64,000 nt of DNA from Salinithrix halophila (GCF_042650125.1 NZ_JBHSAP010000018.1:620001-684000), one strand, 5' to 3'; positions 1 to 9,073 are shown, counted from the stretch's first letter. Notes: a model not told the origin generated them from the sequence alone. Translations and numbers: made by a program.

Positions 1-1
1 A

Positions 2-652
2 TCAACCGCCCTTACAGAGAATCCATCCTCACCTGAAGAGGGCTTGTTTTTAGCCTTGGGCGATTCCCTTACACGGGGCACGGGTGATTCCAAAGGACAG
101 GGCTATGTCGGTCGGGTTCGTACGGCCCTGCAGAAAAAAGAGAGATCCCTCCGTGTCATCAATCTCGGGATCAAGGGACAGACATCTTACCAACTAAGAA
201 ACCAAATGACACAAAAACGTATCCGACAACTCTTGAACCAAGCCGATCACATCAGCCTCACTATCGGAGGCAACGACCTCATCCGGGCAAGCGGCACACC
301 GGATCAGCCAAATCTGAAACGGGCGGAAGCCACTCGAAAAAAATATAAAAAAAACCTCCGTAGAATCCTGACCGATATCCGACAGGAAAATCCTAACGCT
401 CCGGTGTTCCTGATCGGATTATACAACCCCTTCAGTGCTTTGGAGAATAAAGAAAAAACGACAACTGAAGTGGTCCTGTGGAATCAAACTATCCATTCCG
501 TTTCCCAGGAATTTGAAGGGATCGTCGTTATCCCCGTATCAGATATCTTCCAGCTTCATCCCAAACTTCTGTACAAAGACCAGCTCCATCCCAACGACAA
601 GGGATACGAAGTGATAGCTGAACGCTTGTTACAAGCGATGAATACCCGCTGA
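2..652 (+). CDS. SGNH/GDSL-family lipase or esterase, 5' end outside window
   Basis: This is a serine esterase of the SGNH hydrolase fold. Counting from an in-frame TTG at 44, the GDS block carries the nucleophile Ser8, the GGND block lies at 75-78, and the DxxH block near the end supplies Asp179 and His182, so the catalytic set is complete. The frame stays open without a stop from base 2 to the TTG, so the true start, and probably a signal peptide, lies before the window. Family members of this type in Bacillales are usually secreted or membrane-anchored lysophospholipase-like enzymes; the substrate cannot be read from the sequence. It converges on gerC, and the two share a terminator. Confidence 0.85.
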   Translation, partial: STALTENPSSPEEGLFLALGDSLTRGTGDSKGQGYVGRVRTALQKKERSLRVINLGIKGQTSYQLRNQMTQKRIRQLLNQADHISLTIGGNDLIRASGTPDQPNLKRAEATRKKYKKNLRRILTDIRQENPNAPVFLIGLYNPFSALENKEKTTTEVVLWNQTIHSVSQEFEGIVVIPVSDIFQLHPKLLYKDQLHPNDKGYEVIAERLLQAMNTR

Positions 653-668
653 TCTCTACCGATCAATC

Positions 669-706
669 AAAACACCCTCCTTCCATGCCCTGAAGGAGGG
701 TGTTTT
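669..706. terminator. Bidirectional intrinsic terminator
   Basis: A 14-bp perfect stem, AAAACACCCTCCTT pairing with AAGGAGGGTGTTTT, lies between the stop of the SGNH hydrolase and the stop of the convergent gerC. A-tract and T-tract flanks let it work on both strands. Confidence 0.85.
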
Positions 707-718
707 CTACCGTTCCCG

Positions 719-1831
719 CTAACCAATCACTCCACTCCCGATAATTTCTACTTTCACTTTGGTTTGGAATTGAACCTTGGGATAATCCCGTGTCCACTTC
801 TTTTTCTTCCATACTTCGGGGTGGTAGGCGATCAGATTTCTGCCAACGCCCAAGGCGTCGCAGTGTGCCGCTTGTGTCTTCCGAATCATTTTCTTCGCCT
901 TTTTGGTCAATTTTTTGGACAAAACTTGATTCAGCCGTTGTACCTGCTTTTCATCGGCCATCCGGTTCGGAAAGTATTCGGGCACCGACACCTTTAGATA
1001 CAAACCGACATCCGCAATGATCTTCCCGTCGGGTTGAACCTTCACCTTCAATGTATGCTTGGACTTCGCCACGTCAATCGTGATATAGTTGGCCGGATTT
1101 GACGGCAGGCCGGGGTCTACTTTTTCAGTAAATCGGGCAACCTTTCCCTGTTTCCCCAGGGCGAGTAAATACAACGTTGTCTCATCAGGAGCCAGGATAC
1201 CGGTAAGGTGGTGACCGTGAAACATCGCCGATCCCTTAGCGACAACCTCTCCTCCCTCCTGTTTAATGTAAGGGAGCAGAAAGTCCCTTCCTGGGTCGAG
1301 CATAATCGGACGGATCGATTGCAGGCTCTCTTCCGGAAACACACTCAATTGCTCTTTGCTCGTCACTTGATCGTACAGAAATTCACCAATCAGTTGATTC
1401 CCCACCTTTTTCATCCGCAGAATGTCTCCCCCTTTCCCGTCCACTACCGCCACCTTCGTGTTGATCGGATCTTTGGGGTCACGAAAAAAAACATCGAAAT
1501 ACGGATAAATGTCGGTTTTGGCAAGGGATTTTCCCAGCAAGAGAACCTGGGCCTTATAGACACGGTAACTGCCGGAGATTTTCCGGGCCAAGGAATCCGT
1601 TGCATCCCTGGGTGAGTCCCCGAGGGCGGAATAGACTTCATTAACGGGTTCCCCCTGTTCCGTCGTCGGCATATCCCGGATGGTAACGGTTTGCATCATC
1701 TTTTCTCCAGGAGCACGGTCAAAGGCTAAAGCATACAGCAATCGCGCATCTTTGAGTAAATCCTGATCCCAGCACCCTGGCAGGAGAAGGAGGCTCATCA
1801 CCATCAGCAACCGACGGATCCACTTGTTCAC
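719..1831 (-). CDS. Spore germination lipoprotein, GerAC/GerKC family
   Basis: This is the C subunit of a GerA-type germinant receptor, a lipoprotein on the outer face of the spore inner membrane that works with the A and B subunits. The GTG start at 1831 is preceded by GGAGGGG and overlaps the gerB stop as GTGA, which indicates translational coupling; an in-frame extension upstream has no ribosome site. The 370-residue product has a lipoprotein signal ending at Cys20 (LLLLPGCWDQ), with the CWD sequence typical of Ger(x)C proteins. It is the last gene of the operon and ends at a shared terminator. The cognate germinant is unknown. Confidence 0.92.
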   Translation of the reverse strand: MNKWIRRLLMVMSLLLLPGCWDQDLLKDARLLYALAFDRAPGEKMMQTVTIRDMPTTEQGEPVNEVYSALGDSPRDATDSLARKISGSYRVYKAQVLLLGKSLAKTDIYPYFDVFFRDPKDPINTKVAVVDGKGGDILRMKKVGNQLIGEFLYDQVTSKEQLSVFPEESLQSIRPIMLDPGRDFLLPYIKQEGGEVVAKGSAMFHGHHLTGILAPDETTLYLLALGKQGKVARFTEKVDPGLPSNPANYITIDVAKSKHTLKVKVQPDGKIIADVGLYLKVSVPEYFPNRMADEKQVQRLNQVLSKKLTKKAKKMIRKTQAAHCDALGVGRNLIAYHPEVWKKKKWTRDYPKVQFQTKVKVEIIGSGVIG

Positions 1832-2925
1832 GCTTCCCCTCCCCCTTTCTTTTTCCGAAAGATCGCCAGCAACCACAACAAAACGGGGAGCCCTCCTACA
1901 AACACATACGTAGCCTGGTCGATCCCTTTGCTTAAGGTATCGACTTCCGCCGGCGTTTGAGGTAGGAGAGCGACAATCCCACAGATTACAGCGGCGTAGA
2001 GGACCGCTTTTTTATGGTTCCCCTTGTGAAAAAGATAGCCCAGCCCGTTGGCACCGGCATAAATGTAACTGAAGATGGAGGCGGCTACATTGGGAAACCA
2101 TAAGGATAGAAAGATCAGGTCTGCGCGATCCACCACCTGAATTTGAAACGTCTTCAACATAAATAAGACGGGCTCGGGAGTGACGGCCAGTTCCTCCGGG
2201 GCAAAGTAAATGAGGCATGAAAGGGTTACAAAGGTATAAAAGAGGGTAACCAAGCCGACAGCCAATGAAACGGCCTTCCATTTTCCGCCGCTCTTTCCTT
2301 CCACAAAGGGGTAAATCACCAGCAACATCTCAAAACCATACATAGCTGTCACCGCTTGTTTGGCACCTTTTGCGATATTCCCCCACCCGGCTTCCTGGAT
2401 GGGAAGAAAATAAGTAAAGTAGTCAACCTTCGGATACCCATATGCGATCAGCAAGAAAAACAGGGGAACGAGGAGAGAAACCAACAAATAAAACCGGGCT
2501 ATGGTCCTGAGGCTTTCCCGTACCAGATAAGCTGCAGCAGTAACCACCAACACGACCAGAACCCAACGGGGAGTTTCCGTCAACATCCACTTATTGATAA
2601 TCCCTGCTGCCCTCACCAATACAGCTCCCCCGACCACTAAAAAATAGACCACGTAAATAAAAGCAACAGCTTTTCCGGGAAAACGGCCAATGATCCGAGG
2701 CAGGGCATCATAGATCGTTGAACTGGGAAAACGCCGCATGAGTAACCACATCACTAAAATGAGGAGTTGCGCGGCGATTCCCGCGATCAGGACGGAAATC
2801 CATCCGCCACCTTTCGCTACAAATTGAACATCATGAGCCAGAGACAAAATTCCGGTTCCTATTTGCGTTTGCAAGATAAAAAAAGCAAGCTGCCCCTGGG
2901 TAATTCTACTTTTCTCGCTGATCAC
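1828..2925 (-). CDS. Spore germination permease subunit, GerAB family
   Basis: This 365-residue protein is the B subunit of a germinant receptor. It belongs to the APC-like endospore germination permeases, which sense small germinants such as amino acids in the spore inner membrane. About ten hydrophobic segments are visible, and the first helix carries the Q-x-x-x-GTGIL sequence typical of the family. The reading frame overlaps the preceding gerA-type gene by 20 bases and the following gerC start by 4, so the three are one transcript. The ligand cannot be predicted from sequence alone. Confidence 0.92.
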   Translation of the reverse strand: MISEKSRITQGQLAFFILQTQIGTGILSLAHDVQFVAKGGGWISVLIAGIAAQLLILVMWLLMRRFPSSTIYDALPRIIGRFPGKAVAFIYVVYFLVVGGAVLVRAAGIINKWMLTETPRWVLVVLVVTAAAYLVRESLRTIARFYLLVSLLVPLFFLLIAYGYPKVDYFTYFLPIQEAGWGNIAKGAKQAVTAMYGFEMLLVIYPFVEGKSGGKWKAVSLAVGLVTLFYTFVTLSCLIYFAPEELAVTPEPVLFMLKTFQIQVVDRADLIFLSLWFPNVAASIFSYIYAGANGLGYLFHKGNHKKAVLYAAVICGIVALLPQTPAEVDTLSKGIDQATYVFVGGLPVLLWLLAIFRKKKGGGEA

Positions 2926-4438
2926 GCTGATTCCACTCCCTCGAGTAGGCTTGCTGCTTCTTTCGTTGTGGATGCGGATCGTGGGGACGTTGATTCATTT
3001 GCCAGATCGGCGCCCGAAAAAGGACATCTTTCATGTCCTTCAAATGAAGGGGGGCAAGAGGAGCCAAATAAGGTGTGCCGAAGGATTGCAATTTACATAG
3101 GTGGATGATGACTATCATCAACCCGAAGCTGATCCCGATATATCCCAGGGTGGCCGCTGCGATCATTAAAGGAAACCGAAGCAAACGGATTGCCGTACTC
3201 ATCTCATGGGAGGGGACCAGAAAGGAAGCGATGGCCGTCAGGGCAACCACGATGATCATCGAATAGGAAACCAAACCTGCACGCACGATTGCATCGCCGA
3301 TGACGAGACCGCCCACTATGCCGATGGTCTGACCTACCCGGCTGGGTAGACGAACCCCAGCCTCTCGAAGTAGTTCAAAGATCAATTCCATCAGCATCGC
3401 TTCGATCAGAGGCGGAAAGGGAACCCTCTCCAAGGTGCTTTTAATGGTAAAAATCAAGTCAATCGGCAAAATCTCCGGGTGAAAGGAAACGGTGGCGATA
3501 TATAAGGCGGGTAAATGGGTGGCGATCAAAAAACTCATTAGGCGGATCGCTCGAACAAACGAACCAATGATCCAGCGACCGTGGTAGTCGTCCGGGGATT
3601 GGTAGAAGGCATACAGAGTGACCGGTACAATCAAGGCTGTCGGGCTTTCTTCAGAAAGAATCGCCACTCTCCCCTCCATCAGATTGGCCACCGCCCGGTC
3701 CGGCCGCTCCGTGCTAAGTTGCTGAGGAAAAGGAGACCAGGGATTATCCTCAGTGAATTCCTGGATGTAACCAGGGGAGATCACCGAATCGGAAGAAATG
3801 GACTTCATTCGCTTCTCGATCTCCCGGATCAAGTCCGGATTGGCCAGATCCCGCATATAGACCATGGCGAGCTTTGTTTTGGTCACTCTTCCTACTTCGA
3901 TGAAACGGACCGTCAAATGGGGGCTCTCGATCCGTTTTCGAATGCTGTAAAGATTGATAGTCAGTTGCTCCACAAACCCATCATGAGGTCCGCGGACGAC
4001 GCTTTCGTTTTCCGGTTCACTCATACTCCGCGCGTGAGTAGCATTCGTACCCAAGGTAAAAAACGAGCGTTGCCCGTCCAGGAGCAGTACCGAATGACCC
4101 GCGATGACGGCTTCTACAGCACTCGCCAGGCTCTTTTCCTCCTGAAAATCCACAGCGAGGAGATTCTCTTCCAAATCCCCTTCCGGCTCCTGGGACAAGG
4201 GCTTTACCACATCCCGACGGATTAACTGAGTGTCCGTCAGGGAATCGATGTACAGGATCATCCCATCCCGGCCGTTAAAACGGATCTTTCTTTTCTTGAG
4301 ATCCTGGCTGTGAAAGAGGGTTTCCTCAATGTACTCCACATTCTTTTGCAAAGACTCGTCCAGTTCTACTTCCTTTTTCGACGTGGATTGGGAACGCTTT
4401 TTACGATTCAGAGACAGCGGTCGTTTCCTCTTTTTCAT
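2906..4438 (-). CDS. Spore germination protein, GerAA/GerKA family
   Basis: This is the A subunit of a germinant receptor (about 510 residues): a hydrophilic, Lys/Arg-rich amino terminus, a cytosolic domain to about residue 270, then several membrane segments and a basic tail. Family signatures such as GPHDGFVEQL and RVPFPPLIEAMLMEL are present. The ATG at 4438 is preferred over an upstream in-frame start because GGGAGGGG sits seven bases before it. The gene heads an A-B-C operon and has a very good forespore-type promoter about 40-75 bases upstream. A second, diverged receptor operon lies near 56-60 kb. Confidence 0.93.
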   Translation of the reverse strand: MKKRKRPLSLNRKKRSQSTSKKEVELDESLQKNVEYIEETLFHSQDLKKRKIRFNGRDGMILYIDSLTDTQLIRRDVVKPLSQEPEGDLEENLLAVDFQEEKSLASAVEAVIAGHSVLLLDGQRSFFTLGTNATHARSMSEPENESVVRGPHDGFVEQLTINLYSIRKRIESPHLTVRFIEVGRVTKTKLAMVYMRDLANPDLIREIEKRMKSISSDSVISPGYIQEFTEDNPWSPFPQQLSTERPDRAVANLMEGRVAILSEESPTALIVPVTLYAFYQSPDDYHGRWIIGSFVRAIRLMSFLIATHLPALYIATVSFHPEILPIDLIFTIKSTLERVPFPPLIEAMLMELIFELLREAGVRLPSRVGQTIGIVGGLVIGDAIVRAGLVSYSMIIVVALTAIASFLVPSHEMSTAIRLLRFPLMIAAATLGYIGISFGLMIVIIHLCKLQSFGTPYLAPLAPLHLKDMKDVLFRAPIWQMNQRPHDPHPQRKKQQAYSREWNQRDQREK

Positions 4439-4487
4439 GACGTTCCCCTCCCTTTCGCTACTACCGTCCATGTGAGGCAGTTTCTCT

Positions 4488-4516
4488 TAATATGACCCGA
4501 TAAGATGCCGATATGC
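4488..4516 (-). promoter_or_regulatory. Sigma-G (or sigma-F) type promoter for the gerA-gerB-gerC operon
   Basis: On the minus strand the sequence reads GCATA, 17 bases, CATATTA. Both boxes fit the forespore consensus (GHATR, 17-18 bases, CATWHTA) exactly. The start site would fall near 4480, giving a leader of about 40 bases. gerA-type operons of Bacillus are known sigma-G genes. Confidence 0.75.
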
Positions 4517-4535
4517 CTCAAACCAAGGCCATCCA

Positions 4536-4570
4536 AAATAAAAAACCCGGCCCATTCCCCAGGGCCGGGT
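4536..4570 (-). terminator. Intrinsic terminator after lysP
   Basis: The stem ACCCGGCCC/GGGCCGGGT with an eight-base loop is followed on the minus strand by TTTTTATTTT. It ends the lysP transcript just before the gerA promoter. Confidence 0.85.
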
Positions 4571-4588
4571 ACCTGCTTCCTCTTATTC

Positions 4589-6052
4589 TTATTTTTCCTC
4601 GTCGAACCGGCATTCCATAAGCGGAACTACCTTCGTTTTCTTCACCCACTTATAGCCGAGCCACAGGATGAGGAAAAGGGGGATACCGATGTAAGCGACG
4701 AGCAGCCCGTACCAGTCGACTCCCCCGCCGGTAAAGGCCGACCAGTTCTGCCCGGCAATGACGATCAGACAGAGGGCGAAAGCGAACAACGGGCCGAAGG
4801 GGAACCATTTAGCTCGATAGGGAAGCTTAGAAGGATCCCTGCCCTGAGCCACGTACGCTTTTCGAAAACGGTAATGGCTGATCGCTATTCCCAACCAAAC
4901 GATGAAGCCGGACAGACCAGAAGCATTGAGTAACCAGACATAGACTGTCCCATCCCCAAAGATGGAAGCAAGGAAGGCCAACATGCCGATAACGGTAGTG
5001 GCGAGCAGGGCAAACACAGGGATTCCACGGCGGTTTACCCGGGCGAATAGTCGGGGAGCGTGGCCTTCTTTGGCCAGGTACCACAGCATCCGAGTGGAGG
5101 CGTACATTCCCGAGTTGCCCGCAGATAGCACTGCTGTCAGAATCACCGCGTTCATCACTGAGGCGGCAAAAGCCAGGCCCGCTTTATTGAAGACGATGGT
5201 GAAAGGGCTAACCGCGATGTTTCCCAAGTCATCGTTCACCAACTTAGGATCCGTGTAAGGAATGATCAGGCCAATGATTAAAATGGCGAACACATAGAAG
5301 AGCAGGATACGCCAGAAGACCTGGCGGATGGCACGCGGGATATTCTTACGGGGATTTTCGCTTTCCCCGGCAGCTACCCCGATTAACTCCGTACCCTGAA
5401 AGGAAAAACCAGCCACCATGAATACGGCCAGGATGGCAGCCCATCCTCCATGGAAGGGGGCGTCGTTCAACGTCCAATTATGAAAACCGACAGCCTGACC
5501 TCCCATGATTCCAAAAATCATCAAAACGCCAACGATGAGGAAAATGACCACCGTTCCCACCTTAATAAAGGCGAACCAGTATTCCGCTTCACCGAAACCG
5601 CGGACGGAGAGGAAGTTCAACCCGACCAAGATCGAAAGAAAAAGGCTGCTCCACAAAATTGAAGACGTATCAGGGAACCAGAATTTCATTACCAGCGTGG
5701 CTGCTGACAAATCGGCGGCGATAGTAATCGCCCAGTTATACCAATAATTCCATCCCATAGCAAAACCGAGGGCCGGGTCGACAAAACGGGAGGAATAGGT
5801 GCTAAAGGAGCCGGAGACGGGCATGAAAGAGGCCATCTCCCCCAAGCTGGTCATCAAAAAATAGACCATGATTCCCACAGCAACGTAGGCAGTCAGTGCC
5901 CCGCCGGGGCCGGCTTCATGAATGGAGCTTCCACTGGCTACAAACAGCCCCGTCCCGATGGCTCCACCAATGGCGATCATCGACAGGTGGCGGGACTTTA
6001 AATCTCTCTTCAACCCTCCCGAAGATGCTCCGTTTTCCGAAGTTACTTGCAT
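4589..6052 (-). CDS. lysP: Lysine-specific permease, APC superfamily
   Basis: This is a proton-coupled amino-acid importer of the AAT family with about twelve membrane segments. Long stretches match the lysine permease LysP from memory: RHLSMIAIGGAIGTGLFVASG near residue 25, then GWNYWYNWA, FSFQGTELIGVAAGESE and SAGNSGMYASTRML. The product is 487 residues from the ATG at 6052; a GTG twelve bases upstream lies directly against the purine tract and is less likely. The lysine assignment is strongly supported by the lysine riboswitch in its leader, which would switch the gene off when lysine is abundant. It is a single-gene transcript. Confidence 0.93.
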   Translation of the reverse strand: MQVTSENGASSGGLKRDLKSRHLSMIAIGGAIGTGLFVASGSSIHEAGPGGALTAYVAVGIMVYFLMTSLGEMASFMPVSGSFSTYSSRFVDPALGFAMGWNYWYNWAITIAADLSAATLVMKFWFPDTSSILWSSLFLSILVGLNFLSVRGFGEAEYWFAFIKVGTVVIFLIVGVLMIFGIMGGQAVGFHNWTLNDAPFHGGWAAILAVFMVAGFSFQGTELIGVAAGESENPRKNIPRAIRQVFWRILLFYVFAILIIGLIIPYTDPKLVNDDLGNIAVSPFTIVFNKAGLAFAASVMNAVILTAVLSAGNSGMYASTRMLWYLAKEGHAPRLFARVNRRGIPVFALLATTVIGMLAFLASIFGDGTVYVWLLNASGLSGFIVWLGIAISHYRFRKAYVAQGRDPSKLPYRAKWFPFGPLFAFALCLIVIAGQNWSAFTGGGVDWYGLLVAYIGIPLFLILWLGYKWVKKTKVVPLMECRFDEEK

Positions 6053-6142
6053 GGATGATTGCACCCCTCTTTTTTATTTATTGCAGAAGATTCAACAACC
6101 CTTTCGCTATCACCTTTTTTGGCAAATACCCACGCGATAGAT

Positions 6143-6178
6143 AATAGAAAATACCGCCGAAAACGATCTTCGACGGTA
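6143..6178 (-). terminator. Riboswitch-controlled terminator in the lysP leader
   Basis: A 12-bp stem (minus strand TACCGTCGAAGA with TTTTCGGCGGTA) is followed by ATTTTCTATT. It lies between the lysine aptamer and the lysP start and is the likely expression platform, forming when lysine is bound. Confidence 0.8.
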
Positions 6179-6201
6179 CTGTGCAAACCACATCACCTTC
6201 C

Positions 6202-6390
6202 GCGAAGATAGCGCACCACGGCAGCAGCGAGAGCCGACGTGACAGTCCTGTCCCTTGTCGGAAACAGGCCCAGCCTGACCGTCCGGAGACGACAGCACAG
6301 ACTTCGGCGGCTTTCCCTTTCTCCCGCGTTCCTAGGGAACTCCGTCCCTCCTGCGGGTTACTAATGAAAACCGCAACCTCTACCTCACCT
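6202..6390 (-). ncRNA. Lysine riboswitch (L box) upstream of lysP
   Basis: Read on the minus strand, the leader has the conserved L-box blocks in order: GAGGTAGAGGTTGCGG, then AGTAA, GCCGCCGAAG, GGCTGGGCC, GGACTGTCACG and TGGTGCGCTATCTTC. The first and last blocks pair as helix P1 (GAGGTAG with CTATCTT). A strong terminator follows, so lysine binding should stop transcription before lysP. The match to the B. subtilis lysC leader is by conserved core and spacing; I could not run a covariance model. Confidence 0.92.
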
Positions 6391-6439
6391 TACAGCGATG
6401 AGGATTTCGTCATCATTCGATTGTTGACAATCGGTAACC

Positions 6440-6468
6440 AGTATAACGAATGGAAAAAAGGTTGACAA
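6440..6468 (-). promoter_or_regulatory. Sigma-A promoter of lysP leader
   Basis: The minus strand shows TTGTCA, 17 bases, TATACT. The start site would lie near 6433, about 45 bases upstream of the lysine aptamer. Confidence 0.75.
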
Positions 6469-6469
6469 T

Positions 6470-6718
6470 GGGATGTTTTTCCGTCCCGGGATGCTGGTAT
6501 TCTAGTTACCAACAAAACGATTTGATGGCACCCCTGAGCCAACTTCCGCCGCTTCCCCTCTAATCACCTACAAAATGGGCCATAAACGGGCAATCTATGG
6601 GGCTTCTCCCCTGCCTAGTTATTCATCAACCCGTCATTTACGATCAGGCAACGACCGTACTCTGGATGAATTGGAAAAGTCTTAACGGCTTACTTTGAGG
6701 ATTTCTTCCCTTTGACGA
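6470..6718. other. Intergenic stretch with no gene recognised
   Basis: Between the divergent lysP and gnd promoters lie about 250 bases with no credible open reading frame. Short repeats of GTTGACAAT and GGTAACC/GTTACC flank the lysP promoter. I recognise no RNA family here. Confidence 0.5.
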
Positions 6719-6747
6719 TTGATCCCGCTTCAAAGGGATACTATACT
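6719..6747 (+). promoter_or_regulatory. Sigma-A promoter of gnd
   Basis: TTGATC, 17 bases, TATACT on the plus strand, about 60 bases before the gnd start codon. Confidence 0.7.
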
Positions 6748-6805
6748 GTGAACATCCGCCTATTTCCTAAGTCCCAGTATTCAGACCAAGAAAGGATGAT
6801 CGCCT

Positions 6806-8218
6806 TTGTCCAAACAACAGATCGGTGTTATCGGCCTGGCCGTCATGGGTAAAAACCTGGCCTTCAACATCGAGAGCAAAGGATTCTCCGTCTCTGTTTA
6901 CAACCGGTCACCGGAGAAAACGGAACAGGTTTTGAAAGAAGCCGAAGGCAAAAATCTGAAGGGTACTTTTAGCCTGGAAGAATTCGTCTCCTCTCTGGAG
7001 ACACCTCGCCGCATCCTGTTGATGGTGAAAGCCGGGGAAGCAACGGATAAAACCATCGAACAACTGAAACCCCTCCTGGATAAAGAGGATATCCTGATCG
7101 ACGGCGGCAACGCCTATTTCGAGGATACGATGCGGCGCAACAAGGAGCTGGAAGACGAAGGGATCCGCTTCATCGGGGCAGGGGTCTCAGGCGGCGAAGA
7201 AGGGGCTCTCAAAGGCCCCTCCATCATGCCCGGCGGCCAAAAGAGTGCCTACAAGCTGGTAGAGCCGATCTTGACAGCCATCGCGGCCCAGGTAGAGGGA
7301 GAGCCCTGTACCACATATATCGGTCCCGATGGCGCTGGACATTACGTAAAAATGGTCCACAACGGGATCGAGTACGGTGACATGCAATTGATCTCCGAAG
7401 CTTACCACTTAATGAAAGAAGGACTCGGCCTTTCCAATGAAGAACTGGCCCAGGTCTTCGCCGAGTGGAACGAAGGGGAATTGGACAGCTACCTCATTGA
7501 AATTACAGCAGACATCTTCACCAAAAAGGATGAAGAGACCGGCAAAGCGCTCGTCGATGTTATTCTGGATACCGCCGGCCAGAAAGGAACGGGAAAATGG
7601 ACCAGCCAGAGCGCCCTCGATCTGGGAGTTCCTCTCTCCATCATCACCCAATCCGTCTTTTCCCGTTTCCTGTCTGCGATGAAGGAGGAACGGCAGAAAG
7701 CTTCCCGTATTTTGCGTGGTCCCGACTCCGGCATCGCTACCGACGACAAGAAAAAATGGATCGAATCGATCCGCCAAGCCCTCTACGCCAGTAAAATCTG
7801 CTCCTACGCCCAGGGTTTCGCCCAGATGCGGGCAGCATCCAATGAATATGACTGGAACTTGGACTACGGTAGCATCGCCATGATTTTCCGCGGTGGTTGC
7901 ATCATTCGGGCGCGCTTCTTGCAGAACATCAAAGAAGCTTACGACCGGGAACCTGCTCTCACCAACCTGCTCCTCGACTCCTACTTCCAAGAAGTGGTGG
8001 ATCGTTACCAAACCTCCTGGCGTAAAGTCGTCGCCCTTGCCGTTCACAGCGGCATCCCTGTCCCCGGCATGTCCGGTGCTCTGGCCTATTTCGACAGTTA
8101 CCGCCTGGAGCGCCTCCCTGCCAACCTGCTTCAGGCACAACGGGACTATTTCGGTGCCCACACGTATCAACGGGTGGACAAGGAAGGGACTTTCCATACC
8201 GATTGGTTGCGCAAATAA
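6806..8218 (+). CDS. gnd: 6-phosphogluconate dehydrogenase, decarboxylating
   Basis: This enzyme of the oxidative pentose phosphate pathway converts 6-phosphogluconate to ribulose 5-phosphate and CO2 with reduction of NAD(P)+. The 470 residues match the long (about 470) dimeric class. The Rossmann motif GVIGLAVMGKNL is at 7-18, the substrate loop GAGVSGGEEGA near 130, and the catalytic HYVKMVHNGIEYGDMQ near 180. The start is TTG at 6806, with AAAGGA nine bases upstream. The serine and arginine following the first strand (NRSPEK) suggest NADP+ preference, as in GndA. It stands alone between its own promoter and terminator. Confidence 0.96.
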   Translation: MSKQQIGVIGLAVMGKNLAFNIESKGFSVSVYNRSPEKTEQVLKEAEGKNLKGTFSLEEFVSSLETPRRILLMVKAGEATDKTIEQLKPLLDKEDILIDGGNAYFEDTMRRNKELEDEGIRFIGAGVSGGEEGALKGPSIMPGGQKSAYKLVEPILTAIAAQVEGEPCTTYIGPDGAGHYVKMVHNGIEYGDMQLISEAYHLMKEGLGLSNEELAQVFAEWNEGELDSYLIEITADIFTKKDEETGKALVDVILDTAGQKGTGKWTSQSALDLGVPLSIITQSVFSRFLSAMKEERQKASRILRGPDSGIATDDKKKWIESIRQALYASKICSYAQGFAQMRAASNEYDWNLDYGSIAMIFRGGCIIRARFLQNIKEAYDREPALTNLLLDSYFQEVVDRYQTSWRKVVALAVHSGIPVPGMSGALAYFDSYRLERLPANLLQAQRDYFGAHTYQRVDKEGTFHTDWLRK

Positions 8219-8253
8219 GCCCCGCGAATCCTATCATCATCCTTTTGAAAAGC

Positions 8254-8294
8254 AAAAGCGATGGCCCCCTAAAAAAGGGGCCATCGCTTTTTTT
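8254..8294. terminator. Bidirectional intrinsic terminator between gnd and treR
   Basis: AAAAGCGATGGCCCC pairs perfectly with GGGGCCATCGCTTTT across an eight-base A-rich loop. It has T- and A-tracts on both sides and serves gnd and the convergent tre operon. Confidence 0.88.
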
Positions 8295-8313
8295 ATGAGG
8301 GCTTTCTTCCGCA

Positions 8314-9024
8314 TTATTGCCTTCGCGCGAAATCGACAAAACGGAATTTATCCGGTCGATGGCGGGATTCGGTGTACTGGAAAAGTTGAGCGTCCTCGAG
8401 GTGGACGTAGTTTCGAACGACAACGATCAGCTCATGGCGGGTCAAGTCGAGGAGGGAGCTGTCCTCTTCGGTCGCTTCCTCGACCGTGATCACCTTCTTC
8501 GCGAAGCTGATCGGAATGTCCATCGTTTTCTCCAGGTATTGATAGATTGAGTCTTCACAGATCTCTTTTGTCAGGTCCGGCACACAAGACTGGAGAAACC
8601 AATCCTTATCCAGGATGATTGCCTCCCCATCCATCGTCCGAGTGCGTACCACTTTCCAGATAGGTTCGTCAGGGCCCACTTTCAGCCGGGAAGCGATCTC
8701 TTCTCCAGCCAGGCTTGCCTCCAGGGAGACCACTCGAGTAACCGGACTTTCCCTCATCTTAGCAGCCAGCTCTTTAAAGCTGACAAGGCCTGAAACGGGA
8801 AAATCGAACCGATCGATGGGAAGGACAAAAGATCCCTTTCCCTTTACTTTCTGGATATACCCGTTTTGGGCCAGAAGGTTGAGTCCTTTACGCACAGTTT
8901 CCCGGGAAGTGGTATAGGCTTCAGCCAGCTCGTTTTCCGAGGGGAGCTTGCTGTGGGGGCGGAGGATGCCATTCTGTATTTGTTTTGCGTAATCACGGTA
9001 AATCTTGTAGTAGATATTGTCCAT
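8314..9024 (-). CDS. treR: Trehalose operon repressor, GntR family (HutC subfamily)
   Basis: TreR represses the trehalose operon until trehalose 6-phosphate is present. The 236-residue protein has an amino-terminal winged helix (about residues 5-70, with SENELAEAYTTSRETVRKGL as the recognition region) and a carboxy-terminal UTRA ligand domain. The end FQYTESRHRPDKFRFVDFARR matches B. subtilis TreR closely. It is the third gene of treP-treA-treR, 49 bases behind treA. Two palindromes at the treP promoter are its likely operators, so the operon controls its own repressor. Confidence 0.93.
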   Translation of the reverse strand: MDNIYYKIYRDYAKQIQNGILRPHSKLPSENELAEAYTTSRETVRKGLNLLAQNGYIQKVKGKGSFVLPIDRFDFPVSGLVSFKELAAKMRESPVTRVVSLEASLAGEEIASRLKVGPDEPIWKVVRTRTMDGEAIILDKDWFLQSCVPDLTKEICEDSIYQYLEKTMDIPISFAKKVITVEEATEEDSSLLDLTRHELIVVVRNYVHLEDAQLFQYTESRHRPDKFRFVDFARRQ

Positions 9025-9073
9025 CCAGTACGCCTTCCTTCCAGTTGCTCTCCTTCCTTACCGGGTCGATCCG

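Noticed and set aside
3581..4225. Open frame of 214 codons on the plus strand
   Set aside because: It is antisense to the gerA gene; no ribosome site and no motif.
7409..8197. Long open frame of 262 codons on the minus strand
   Set aside because: It is antisense to gnd and has no family match; it reflects the codon pattern of gnd.
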